Positions 53,690-64,000 of a stretch of DNA of 64,000 bases are shown piece after piece (position 1 is the stretch's first letter; each line of letters begins with the position of its first letter). Under the pieces are notes generated by a model. That model was not told the origin of the DNA, searched no databases, and saw only the letters and a program-made list of their open reading frames with translations. Source of the stretch: Congeria kusceri (lineage: Eukaryota; Mollusca; Bivalvia; Myida; Dreissenidae); assembly GCA_027627225.1 (NCBI GenBank), contig JAPFQT010000168.1, positions 251,001 to 315,000 of the forward strand, read 5' to 3'. A program made the translations under genes and the position numbers.

Positions 53690-56570
53690 TTCAAGAATTC
53701 AATTCAATTTGTTTATTTGCTTCATGGCAACCGGCCCTTGCATATATATACACACATGCATAAGCACATTTAAATACACATATAATTGTAGACTAATATG
53801 GTGGTACAGCAACATATAATTTCAAGATTGAGACCATGTCTGTAAAAATATATTTTTTAATCTCTGAAAATAATGAAACAAAAATAAGGTTGCGTTTACA
53901 ACACCTTGTTGATTCCAAACATACCCAAATCCTAGAGAAAACAAATGTTAAAGTAACGATAATACCCAATTTTTAAAACCTAAATCGTCAAATGTTTTAA
54001 GCATTTCATAACATTTGTTAACATTCCGATTATATGGCATTTTTAATATACGTAACCAATATTTAATAACACGTCTGCATGTAAAAATGTGTACAGGAAA
54101 TCCACCACAGTCACCCAGTAAAACCATATTACATGTATGCAATGGTGCTGACATAAATCTCTTACAAGCATATATATATATATGTACACGTTCAACAATA
54201 TCAAAATATTTTAATCCCCAAAGCTCTGATCCATAAAATAGAAAAAGGCATAAACTTAGCATCAACTAACTTAAAATAACAACTATGGTCCATTAGCAAG
54301 TACTCATATAGGGAAGCCAACAACGAAGCAATTGCACGCTTAGCTTTTACAGCCATATTTTCTGCCATTTTATACATTGACAATGTTGAAGAGAAATAAA
54401 CACCTACATATATAAACCCATGAATACATTGGAACTTTTCATTACAATAATACCATTTGTCCCTTGAGGATAATCTCCCCCCATTGTTAAAAACAACTAT
54501 TTTTGTTTTATGTACATTAACTTTTACGTTATATTCAATACAATATTCATGTAAATAATTTAGTTGTTGTTGCAAACCAAACACAGTGTCAGATGCTAAT
54601 GTTACATCGTCAGCAAATAACAACATAATAATCTCAATATCATCTGGTGTCAATTGTATGCCCCTTATATTTTTACCTTTCAAATATTCGTATAGCTCGT
54701 TTATAAATAGACAAAACTAAGAAGGGCTTAAATTTCAACCTTGTCCTAGACCCATAGGACAGTTAATTAGATCACCTAACATTTAATGTGACCTCACTTG
54801 AGTTTTACTTCCAAATAAAGACCCTTTATGGCGTTTAACGATTTTCCTTTTATATTATTTTGTATTAATGTTCGGTATAGTCTCCCCCTGTTTACGTATT
54901 CAAATGTCTTTTTAAAATCTACAAGAGCAACATACATTGTTTTGCCTTTTCTACATTAATATTTATTAATTATTGAGTATAAAACAAATGCATTATCTAT
55001 TGTCAAATAACCCTGTCTAAATCATGCCCGTAACTCTGTTAATCGTCCATATGCCTCAATATGAAATGTAAGCTTTTTATTCAAAATATAAAAGTATATT
55101 TTACTGAAAATATATATAAGCGTAATAGCCCTGTAATTGGCAGGGTTATCTGTAGGCCCCTTTTTATGTAGCGGTACTATTATAGAATAAGCCCATTTTT
55201 CAGGGAAGTAACCTGTGCTAAAAATCCTGTTCAAAATTATTTTTACGAAAGGAAGAATTAGGTCAATGCTGTGTTTAAAATGTTTCGCTAATAGCACACC
55301 AGAACTAGCCTTCGTTGGATTTTAAACATTTTACCGCTTCTAAAATTTCATTATCTGAAATAGGAGCATTAAAGAGTTCATCCTGGCATTCATCAATAAA
55401 AGCAGTTTCTCTGACAGTATGATAATTTTAAAATAAGATGTGGCATCTTGTGCTACATTTATATTATGTACATTTACAAATTAAATAAAATGATAATTCC
55501 ATTGTTCACATGATAGATTTGTTTTATCTGTCTCTTTGCTTCGAAGCCTTTTAATTTTGCCCCCCAAGCACCTTCTGATTACCAACTGAGCTAGATGGAT
55601 CTTTGATATCGTTTATTTTACATTCATAGCGCTTCGTATTACAGATATTTCGATACGCCTTTTTCATTGACAGGTAATCATTTAAATTATTGATACTGTT
55701 ATCAAGTCGAAATGTCCGCAGAGACTTATTCACTTCAGTTGTATAATTTTTGCATTCTCGGTCAAACCATGTAGATGTTTTAGCATGATGTACACATCGC
55801 CTTCGTTTACTAATTAAATGATTTCCACAGTTGATTAAAATGCTTTCGATTTTTTTTTACAGTGTCATCTATTGACTCAAATGTGAACGATAGTGCATAA
55901 TTTTCTATAAGAGCCTGCAGGTTTTGCTTATATATAACACTTTTATCAGTACTAAAGTCAGTTCTAACTATGTCATCCACATGTACTTGTTTCTGATTTG
56001 AAGTATCACGTTCATAGGCTTTTGTTTTTAATTTTAGGTAAATGGTCCAATGAACTTTCATCATCAACAAACATATCTTGCACAATGTCGAATATTTCAG
56101 GACTACCAACAAAGTAATCTATGACACTACAACCGTTGGAGCTTACATATGTGTTATTTCCTTTATCTGTATCTGCCCCACAGCGACCATTTAATACATA
56201 ATATTCATACACTTTACATACATTCAACAAATTTTGTCCATAGCAATTTACATGGGAATCGCATGACATGCGATTACTCATACGAGAAATATGCCAAAAA
56301 AGTTCTTCTAGATCAAGAAAAATTGGCAAATTTGTATTAGTATCAATACAATCATTTTCTATTCCTGTTCTGGCATTCAATTCACCAGCCAACATAATAT
56401 GGTATTCCGCGTAATTTATAGTACAACACAGGTTTTCAATAATCGCAATACGCTTGATATTACACCCTTCATATGCGGGTGAAATACTATTAAGTGTAAC
56501 TGTACTAAATGTGTGTGATAGAATACATTCCGACTGCAATGACCTTTATAGATCCAATCGCAATAATTCA
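53690..56570 (-). mobile_element. Non-LTR retrotransposon (LINE), 5'-truncated and broken
   Basis: Reading right to left: an endonuclease/exonuclease-type domain (56012-56539, with LAGELNARTG, NLLNVCKVYEYYVLNG and SVIDY), a linker (55551-56112), the RT fingers (55022-55297, FPEKWAYSIIVPLHKKG and NPANYRAITLI) and the RT palm (54201-54683, LLFADDVTLAS). A C-terminal stretch lies at 53948-54265. Stops and frame changes separate these pieces. The nuclease lacks its N-terminal part. The 3' end at about 53690 is marked by an aattcaattcaa tail. The motifs are of the Jockey/CR1-like group; finer assignment is not attempted. Confidence 0.88.
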
Positions 56571-56903
56571 GTTATAATTTATACGTATATGTTGTATTAT
56601 TGCATTTCAAAAATTGAGTGTAATTAATTTGGAACATGCGTCTTATTATGTATACAGTGGTTGTTTAATAAATGTGTATACTGGATAAATATGTTTGATA
56701 TATTACATGTATGTCACAAAATAATGGATTCCACAATAAACTGATCAATACTGAACGTGTCTTCGAATTATGGTAACAAACACTATATTATGAGCATAAC
56801 AATAACATTTACAAACTACATATCGCACCGTGAGCGCAGACTTATGCCTCAATTAAATTGTCAATGGATAGGTCATTTTCATGCTGAAATATAGATAACA
56901 TTA
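55251..56903 (-). repeat. 1,650-bp tandem unit, copy 1
   Basis: Spans from inside the LINE's RT linker through the nuclease domain to about 350 bp of upstream flank. It differs from copies 2 and 3 by several changes in its first 250 bp and is then almost identical. The nuclease frame (175 residues) is the same in all three. Confidence 0.92.
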
Positions 56904-58553
56904 GGAAGAATTAGGTCAATGCTGTGTTTAAAATGTTTCGCTAATAGCACACCAGAACTAGCCTTCGTTGGATTTAAACATTTTACCGCTTCTAAAATTT
57001 CATTATCTGATATAGGAGCATTAAAGAGTTCATCCTGGCATTCATCAATAAAAGCAATTTCTCTAACATCATGATCATTAAAATAAGATGTGGCATCTTG
57101 TGCTACATTTATATTATGTACATTTACAAATTAATTAAAATGATCATTCCATTGTTCACATGATAGATTTGTTTTATCTGTCTCTTTGCTTCGAAGCCTT
57201 TTAATTTTGCCCCCCAAGCACCTTCTGATTACCAACTGAGCTAGATGGATCTTTGATATCGTTTATTTTACATTCATAGCGCTTCGTATTACAGATATTT
57301 CGATACGCCTTTTTCATTGACAGGTAATCATTTAAATTATTGATACTGTTATCAAGTCGAAATGTCCGCAGAGACTTATTCACTTCAGTTGTATAATTTT
57401 TGCATTCTCGGTCAAACCATGTAGATGTTTTAGCATGATGTACACATCGCCTTCGTTTACTAATTAAATGATTTCCACAGTTGATTAAAATGCTTTCGAT
57501 TTTTTTTTACAGTGTCATCTATTGACTCAAATGTGAACGATAGTGCATAATTTTCTATAAGAGCCTGCAGGTTTTGCTTATATATAACACTTTTATCAGT
57601 ACTAAAGTCAGTTCTAACTATGTCATCCACATGTACTTGTTTCTGATTTGAAGTATCACGTTCATAGGCTTTTGTTTTTAATTTTAGGTAAATGGTCCAA
57701 TGAACTTTCATCATCAACAAACATATCTTGCACAATGTCGAATATTTCAGGACTACCAACAAAGTAATCTATGACACTACAACCGTTGGAGCTTACATAT
57801 GTGTTATTTCCTTTATCTGTATCTGCCCCACAGCGACCATTTAATACATAATATTCATACACTTTACATACATTCAACAAATTTTGTCCATAGCAATTTA
57901 CATGGGAATCGCATGACATGCGATTACTCATACGAGAAATATGCCAAAAAAGTTCTTCTAGATCAAGAAAAATTGGCAAATTTGTATTAGTATCAATACA
58001 ATCATTTTCTATTCCTGTTCTGGCATTCAATTCACCAGCCAACATAATATGGTATTCCGCGTAATTTATAGTACAACACAGGTTTTCAATAATCGCAATA
58101 CGCTTGATATTACACCCTTCATATGCGGGTGAAATACTATTAAGTGTAACTGTACTAAATGTGTGTGATAGAATACATTCCGACTGCAATGACCTTTATA
58201 GATCCAATCGCAATAATTCAGTTATAATTTATACGTATATGTTGTATTATTGCATTTCAAAAATTGAGTGTAATTAATTTGGAACATGCGTCTTATTATG
58301 TATACAGTGGTTGTTTAATAAATGTGTATACTGGATAAATATGTTTGATATATTACATGTATGTCACAAAATAATGGATTCCACAATAAACTGATCAATA
58401 CTGAACGTGTCTTCGAATTATGGTAACAAACACTATATTATGAGCATAACAATAACATTTACAAACTACATATCGCACCGTGAGCGCAGACTTATGCCTC
58501 AATTAAATTGTCAATGGATAGGTCATTTTCATGCTGAAATATAGATAACATTA
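56904..58553 (-). repeat. 1,650-bp tandem unit, copy 2
   Basis: Exact-length repeat of copy 3, with the ggaagaattaggtcaatgct start at 56904 and the atgctgaaatatagataa end at about 58541. Contains nuclease fragment 57662-58189 and linker frames 57201-57762 on the minus strand. Confidence 0.95.
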
Positions 58554-60198
58554 GGAAGAATTAGGTCAATGCTGTGTTTAAAATGTTTCGCTAATAGCAC
58601 ACCAGAACTAGCCTTCGTTGGATTTAAACATTTTACCGCTTCTAAAATTTCATTATCTGATATAGGAGCATTAAAGAGTTCATCCTGGCATTCATCAATA
58701 AAAGCAATTTCTCTAACATCATGATCATTAAAATAAGATGTGGCATCTTGTGCTACATTTATATTATGTACATTTACAAATTAATTAAAATGATCATTCC
58801 ATTGTTCACATGATAGATTTGTTTTATCTGTCTCTTTGCTTCGAAGCCTTTTAATTTTGCCCCCCAAGCACCTTCTGATTACCAACTGAGCTAGATGGAT
58901 CTTTGATATCGTTTATTTTACATTCATAGCGCTTCGTATTACAGATATTTCGATACGCCTTTTTCATTGACAGGTAATCATTTAAATTATTGATACTGTT
59001 ATCAAGTCGAAATGTCCGCAGAGACTTATTCACTTCAGTTGTATAATTTTTGCATTCTCGGTCAAACCATGTAGATGTTTTAGCATGATGTACACATCGC
59101 CTTCGTTTACTAATTAAATGATTTCCACAGTTGATTAAAATGCTTTCGATTTTTTTTTACAGTGTCATCTATTGACTCAAATGTGAACGATAGTGCATAA
59201 TTTTCTATAAGAGCCTGCAGGTTTTGCTTATATATAACACTTTTATCAGTACTAAAGTCAGTTCTAACTATGTCATCCACATGTACTTGTTTCTGATTTG
59301 AAGTATCACGTTCATAGGCTTTTGTTTTTAATTTTAGGTAAATGGTCCAATGAACTTTCATCATCAACAAACATATCTTGCACAATGTCGAATATTTCAG
59401 GACTACCAACAAAGTAATCTATGACACTACAACCGTTGGAGCTTACATATGTGTTATTTCCTTTATCTGTATCTGCCCCACAGCGACCATTTAATACATA
59501 ATATTCATACACTTTACATACATTCAACAAATTTTGTCCATAGCAATTTACATGGGAATCGCATGACATGCGATTACTCATACGAGAAATATGCCAAAAA
59601 AGTTCTTCTAGATCAAGAAAAATTGGCAAATTTGTATTAGTATCAATACAATCATTTTCTATTCCTGTTCTGGCATTCAATTCACCAGCCAACATAATAT
59701 GGTATTCCGCGTAATTTATAGTACAACACAGGTTTTCAATAATCGCAATACGCTTGATATTACACCCTTCATATGCGGGTGAAATACTATTAAGTGTAAC
59801 TGTACTAAATGTGTGTGATAGAATACATTCCGACTGCAATGACCTTTATAGATCCAATCGCAATAATTCAGTTATAATTTATACGTATATGTTGTATTAT
59901 TGCATTTCAAAAATTGAGTGTAATTAATTTGGAACATGCGTCTTATTATGTATACAGTGGTTGTTTAATAAATGTGTATACTGGATAAATATGTTTGATA
60001 TATTACATGTATGTCACAAAAGAATGGATTCCACAATAAACTGATCAATACTGAACGTGTCTTCGAATTATGGTAACAAACACTATATTATGAGCATAAC
60101 AATAACATTTACAAACTACATATCGCACCGTGAGCGCAGACTTATGCCTCAATTAAATTGTCAATGGATAGGTCACTTTCATGCTGAAATATAGATAA
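58554..60198 (-). repeat. 1,650-bp tandem unit, copy 3
   Basis: Same content as copy 2; I noticed only two base differences (near 60021 and 60176). After atagataa the sequence becomes unique. Contains nuclease fragment 59312-59839. Confidence 0.95.
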
Positions 60199-60383
60199 AA
60201 TTTATTCAACAGGCGTTTACTTTGTTAAAGATCTCGTGTAACCCCTTTTTATTTGAACCCACAATTCCGGGGTCTTGTACTCCTGTGTATTGGCATTCTA
60301 AAATCAATACACTGCTGCATATATAAAGGATTGGATTACTACCAAACTGTGATTGACTATATTTATAAGATTTCCTTTTGCAG
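60199..60383. other. Intergenic, nothing recognised
   Basis: Short unique sequence ending in the pyrimidine tract tttccttttgcag of the next candidate exon. Confidence 0.5.
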
Positions 60384-60457
60384 CCTTGTTGGATGCATTG
60401 TGTCACCCAAAGAGCCCACTCAGGGCCAAATTCAAGGAAATAATGGCATGTCAAAAC
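60384..60457 (+). CDS. Orphan exon candidate, unknown gene
   Basis: 74 bp: two bases plus 24 codons (LLDALCHPKSPLRAKFKEIM, ACQN). It has a good acceptor (tttccttttgcag) and a GTATAT donor, and it is more GC-rich than its surroundings. No family recognised; it could be a decayed exon or chance. Confidence 0.35.
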
Positions 60458-61739
60458 GTATATTTATTATATCATGCTGTTTTTAATACAACCCATACAA
60501 TGTCATGTCCTTTGTATGTTGTTTTAGAGTTGATTATATAACATACAGAATAATTATATAGTCTGGTACAGTAAATGAATGACACAATAAAATATGTGAA
60601 CAATTAAAATATGAAATTCTAAACTTTTAATGTTTGTTATAATGCCTTCAACTGCAGTATTTAAACTGACTTAACATATCGAACATCAATTGAACCAGTG
60701 CACACAGCCAATGCTCAGTCAGTTAAGATAAGTTTGCAGATAACGATATTTTATGGCAGACCAATGAACAGAAGGGAACATCACATTTAAATATGACTTC
60801 ATAACATCTATAAAGATAAATAAACATCTATAAAGATAAATACAATTGTTTTACTAAATTCTGTTTAAACGTTGTTTCAGAATTTGCTTTATATTATTGA
60901 ATTGTTGCCGTATTAATGTTTGGTTGATGTAAAGTTTAACTTACATACTTAAAGGTGAACTCATCAAGCTAGTGCTATCACAACTTTAAGGTTATAACTA
61001 GGTTAAATGATGCATTATTTTGGAAAAGTGCCATTGGAATCGATTTATTTATACTACTCGTATGAGATGCTTCTTTAAATATATTCAATATTTGCCTAGG
61101 CGAAAGCCCATTTATATCTGTGAGTTTTTCCTATACATCGCATACTTCAGCTATGCAATATCTGTCGCTAAACACGGTTAGCATTATTGTTTGTTATGTT
61201 GGCTACTCTACCAATGTGGATCTATTATCACTTTATATCAACATATTCAGGTGTTTTTCACAAAAGTATCAACTGATTTATACATGTCTCATTATTTAAT
61301 GTATTGCAGCGATTTAAGTGCAAAATGACAACCGTTTTTAACTAACATCAAATCCGTCTTATTATAGGTATCTGTAAACTCACTCGTACATACTGCACCG
61401 CAGTGTCTAAATTATCCACCAATCGGTCAGTTGTGTTCATTGTATACACCTTTGCTTAAATTCGCAAACTGCTAGAAAATGATAATGGTTAAAATAAAAA
61501 TATGTAAACACATTTAATACAATTCTGATGTCAATATCCAGGCAAACTGAGCAACGTTGATTCGATGATTCAAATAAAAATGTGTAGCTTAATCTTGGAC
61601 TGAATGTATGAAAAATTTCAGATTAACATCACTTATATAGTCTGTCAGCTGTTAAACGTAAGTCGCTTTACATCAAAGAGCCAAATCTTAAAAGTAACAC
61701 TTAATTCGTTCCCTTGATTATTAGTAACACTACCAACTA
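60458..61739. other. Intergenic, nothing recognised
   Basis: AT-rich, no ORF with recognisable content. A 19-bp direct duplication (acatctataaagataaata) occurs near 60805-60842. Confidence 0.5.
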
Positions 61740-63300
61740 AACTGAAACTGAAACTGGTTTATTTGATTAAACGCCTGTTACTATGAAATAAACATATTCA
61801 ATGGCGTTTTACAAAAACAAAGCTATAAGTAAATAAAATATATCATAATAATTCGTAATTATTATAAAAGAAAAGCATTAGCTGCAAAAAACAATATAAA
61901 ACATTCAACGCAAGTAAACACTTAAGATTTTGAAGACATAAAACATAAAACACGCATAAAACATAAAACACCTTTGCCTTTAAGAGTATGTTTCAGTTAC
62001 GCAAATAGTGAATAAAAATTGCGGAAAAAGTATGTTTTCAAATCGTTTTTAAACTTATCTACGGAATTTGACTGTCGTAGTTCTGGCGGCAAATCGTTCC
62101 ATAGTCTTGGTCCAGCGGTGCTAAAACTTCTATCACTAAATGTTCTCCTCTTATTGAATGGCACAACGTAAGAGTTCTCTGCAGTATTCGACGATCGAAG
62201 ACCACGCTTGCAAGGAGTTTGTTTGGTAAGCAGTTCCAACAGGTAGTCGGGAGCCTCATTTGCAGAGCACTTGTACATGAATGTAAGTAATTTGAATGAT
62301 ATTCTAGCTTTTATCGGCAACCAGTGTAAATCGTATAGAGCCTGTTTTGAGCTTTCATATTTTCCACGTTCTAAAACAAGTTTAGCGCACATATTTTGTA
62401 TTCGCTGCAACTTCTGAATCGCAGTCTCAGCAACACCGTATAAAATTACATTACAGTAGTCAAGGTGGGATAAAACTAGAGACACAACTAGGATTTCGGT
62501 TGCCGGTCTGGTTAGGTATTTGCGGATACTTGTGATTCTAAAGTAATTCAGCATAGCCGAGCGACACTTCATTGCAACGTGCTTTCTGAAGCTGAGAGTC
62601 TCATCTAAGAACGCTCCAAGATAACGAATTGTAGTATCGCGATGAATTTTGTCTCCTGCAATGTTGATTTCTGTTGTTGTTATTTATTGAAGTTGTTGAC
62701 GGCTACCAAACGTAATAAATTCAGTTTTTGAGGCGTTCATTTTTAACTTATTTTTATTCATCGAATTATTGATTGTAACAGAACATTTCTCAAGATCCGT
62801 TATTGCATTTCGTTCGTGAGGTTCAGACGGTTTGAATGATGTTTTTGCAATATGATCATCAGCGAAACCAAACACGGAGATATTCGATGGAATTATATCA
62901 AATAGTGTTCCCGCGTAGGCAAGATACAGCCAAGGACCAAGGCAGCTGCCCTGAGGGACGCTGCATTGTAGCGGCCGCGCGTTGGAAATGCCATTGTTGA
63001 CTCGAAAACTGCAGGTAGGAGTCCATCCAGTCGAGTGTCGTTTCATGCAAACCGTACTGGGATCGGAGAACATCGAGCAATATGTCGTGGTCAACCGTGT
63101 CAAAGGCAGCACTCAAGTCTATGGCATTCATGGCTGTTACTTCCTGCTTCTCCATGCCTGCCAACAAATCATTTACCAGCCTGAGAAGCGCCGATTCACA
63201 GGAATGGTTTCGTCGGTACGCAGATTGGTTCTTTGCGAGAAGACTGTAGGCATCGGCGTGAGTATTTAGTTGCAACAACACCGCCTTCTCGATTAATTCA
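61740..63300 (-). mobile_element. LINE fragment 2, RT and C-terminal region
   Basis: Right to left: RT with NQSAYRRNHSCESALLRLVN and AIDLSAAFDTVDHDILLDVL (62898-63281), the VFGFADDHIA palm box in another frame (62684-63112), then the C-terminal LSHLDYCNVILYG and LHWLPIKARISFKLL motifs (61997-62572). It is cut at about 63300, as expected for 5' truncation. The pieces overlap in different frames, so the copy is dead. The motifs are typical of CR1/Jockey-like LINEs and differ from the element at 53690-56570. Confidence 0.9.
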
Positions 63301-63724
63301 ATTTAGACATATAACTGTGTTCGTTACCGATTTTAATTTATTCCATTGAATTACCAAACAAAAAACAAGAACTAATGAGTGTCAAAAACTGCTAAACATA
63401 CTGAAAGCATTTTAGTTTCATCACAACCATAGCTGAAGAAACACAAAATGTTTATAGTCAACGTTTAGCATACACGCCCAATAGTCAATTTAATTTACTT
63501 TTAACATTTATTTGTATGACGGGAGTAAGTGTTAGACCTAGTAAATGTGTTACTCGATAGGCTGGGTACCATACTGCACAATCGAGACAATCAATTGTAC
63601 TTGCCAAATGTTGGAAACTTAAGAATGGGTGAAATGTAAAACCAATTACATTTGTTCAATGGAGATTTTTTCATATTGTTTCAACGTAAATAAAAGCATT
63701 CCAACTCTAAACAATACAACCATT
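63301..63724. other. Upstream flank of signal-peptide exon
   Basis: AT-rich; no ORF or repeat seen. Confidence 0.5.
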
Positions 63725-63730
63725 TATAAA
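63725..63730 (+). promoter_or_regulatory. TATA box candidate
   Basis: TATAAA about 80 bp upstream of the ATG at 63808, placing a start site near 63755. Supports the following exon as a first exon, though the motif is common in AT-rich DNA. Confidence 0.45.
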
Positions 63731-63807
63731 GGAGTTAAATAAATGCAGTCAAACGTATTAGAACGATTCAGAATAGACAACATTCAAATGTTAAAGGTGC
63801 TGAGAAA

Positions 63808-63868
63808 ATGTGGAATAACATATTACTTCTGTGTGTTGCAGTATCCTTATTGAAGCTTTCATATGCAG
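63808..63868 (+). CDS. First exon encoding a signal peptide (gene continues right)
   Basis: ATG followed by MWNNILLLCVAVSLLKLSYA and one further base before the donor GTAATA. It has a short polar start, a hydrophobic core and a small-residue end (S-Y-A), the shape of a cleavable secretory signal. The exon length of 61 bp and phase 1 exit are usual for secreted proteins. The mature protein lies outside the window, so its function is unknown. Confidence 0.6.
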
Positions 63869-63904
63869 GTAATACTTATTTTCACTACTAACACACGCAA
63901 GGTA

Positions 63905-63905
63905 A

Positions 63906-63943
<38 letters not shown>

Positions 63944-64000
63944 AACTACTACTACTACTACAACTACTACTACTATACTACTACTACCACTACTACTACT
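63905..64000. repeat. CTA/CAA trinucleotide microsatellite
   Basis: Mostly ctactacta units with a few caa or cca interruptions, running off the window end in the intron after the signal-peptide exon. Confidence 0.95.

Overview
The window reads as animal nuclear DNA, most likely from a bivalve mollusc. It is AT-rich, has large introns with GT/AG junctions, and is dense in minisatellites, tRNA-derived SINEs and palindromic MITE-like elements. A GC-rich palindromic element found in at least six places resembles repeats I associate with Dreissena mussels; that species assignment is recognition only, not a search result.

Layout: (1) 1-7,689 holds a decayed Ty3/Gypsy-type LTR retroelement on the + strand. 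Its gag frame is intact, its pol is broken by stops and frame changes, and it has one candidate 3' LTR. (2) 7,690-12,060 holds a minisatellite and a two-exon Mab-21/cGAS-like receptor gene (+), with the three nucleotidyltransferase acidic residues apparently kept. (3) 12,060-22,330 is intergenic and repeat-rich. (4) 22,332-49,402 (minus strand) is the 3' half of a myosin V heavy-chain gene: 14 proposed exons covering the distal coiled coil and the whole globular tail (DIL domain), ending at a stop at 22,332. Motor and IQ exons must lie beyond what I could find, probably to the right of the window. (5) 49,400-53,690 is intronic or intergenic, with a SINE and an expanded palindromic element. (6) 53,690-60,198 is a 5'-truncated non-LTR retrotransposon (minus) whose endonuclease end plus flank is present as three copies of about 1,650 bp. 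(7) 60,200-64,000 holds an orphan exon candidate (+), a second LINE fragment (minus), a TATA box with a signal-peptide first exon (+) and a CTA microsatellite.

Two things stand out, both in the myosin V gene. First, a very large exon (46,030-48,091) puts an acidic, cysteine-cluster-rich segment of nearly 690 residues (C-x-C-x2-C motifs) into the coiled coil, in a splice phase that matches the canonical exons on both sides. Second, the introns are full of repeats that began as copies of this gene's own exon edges. The extreme case is a 3.9-kb, 48-bp minisatellite (28,545-32,404) in which each unit repeats the last bases of one exon plus its 5' splice site and is a multiple of three long. Other exon ends were copied in the same way, on donor and acceptor sides, with periods of about 61, 120-125 and 160 bp.

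The coordinates of repeats are approximate at the edges. Exon boundaries were set by GT/AG sites, phase agreement and comparison with remembered myosin V family sequence; no search was run.
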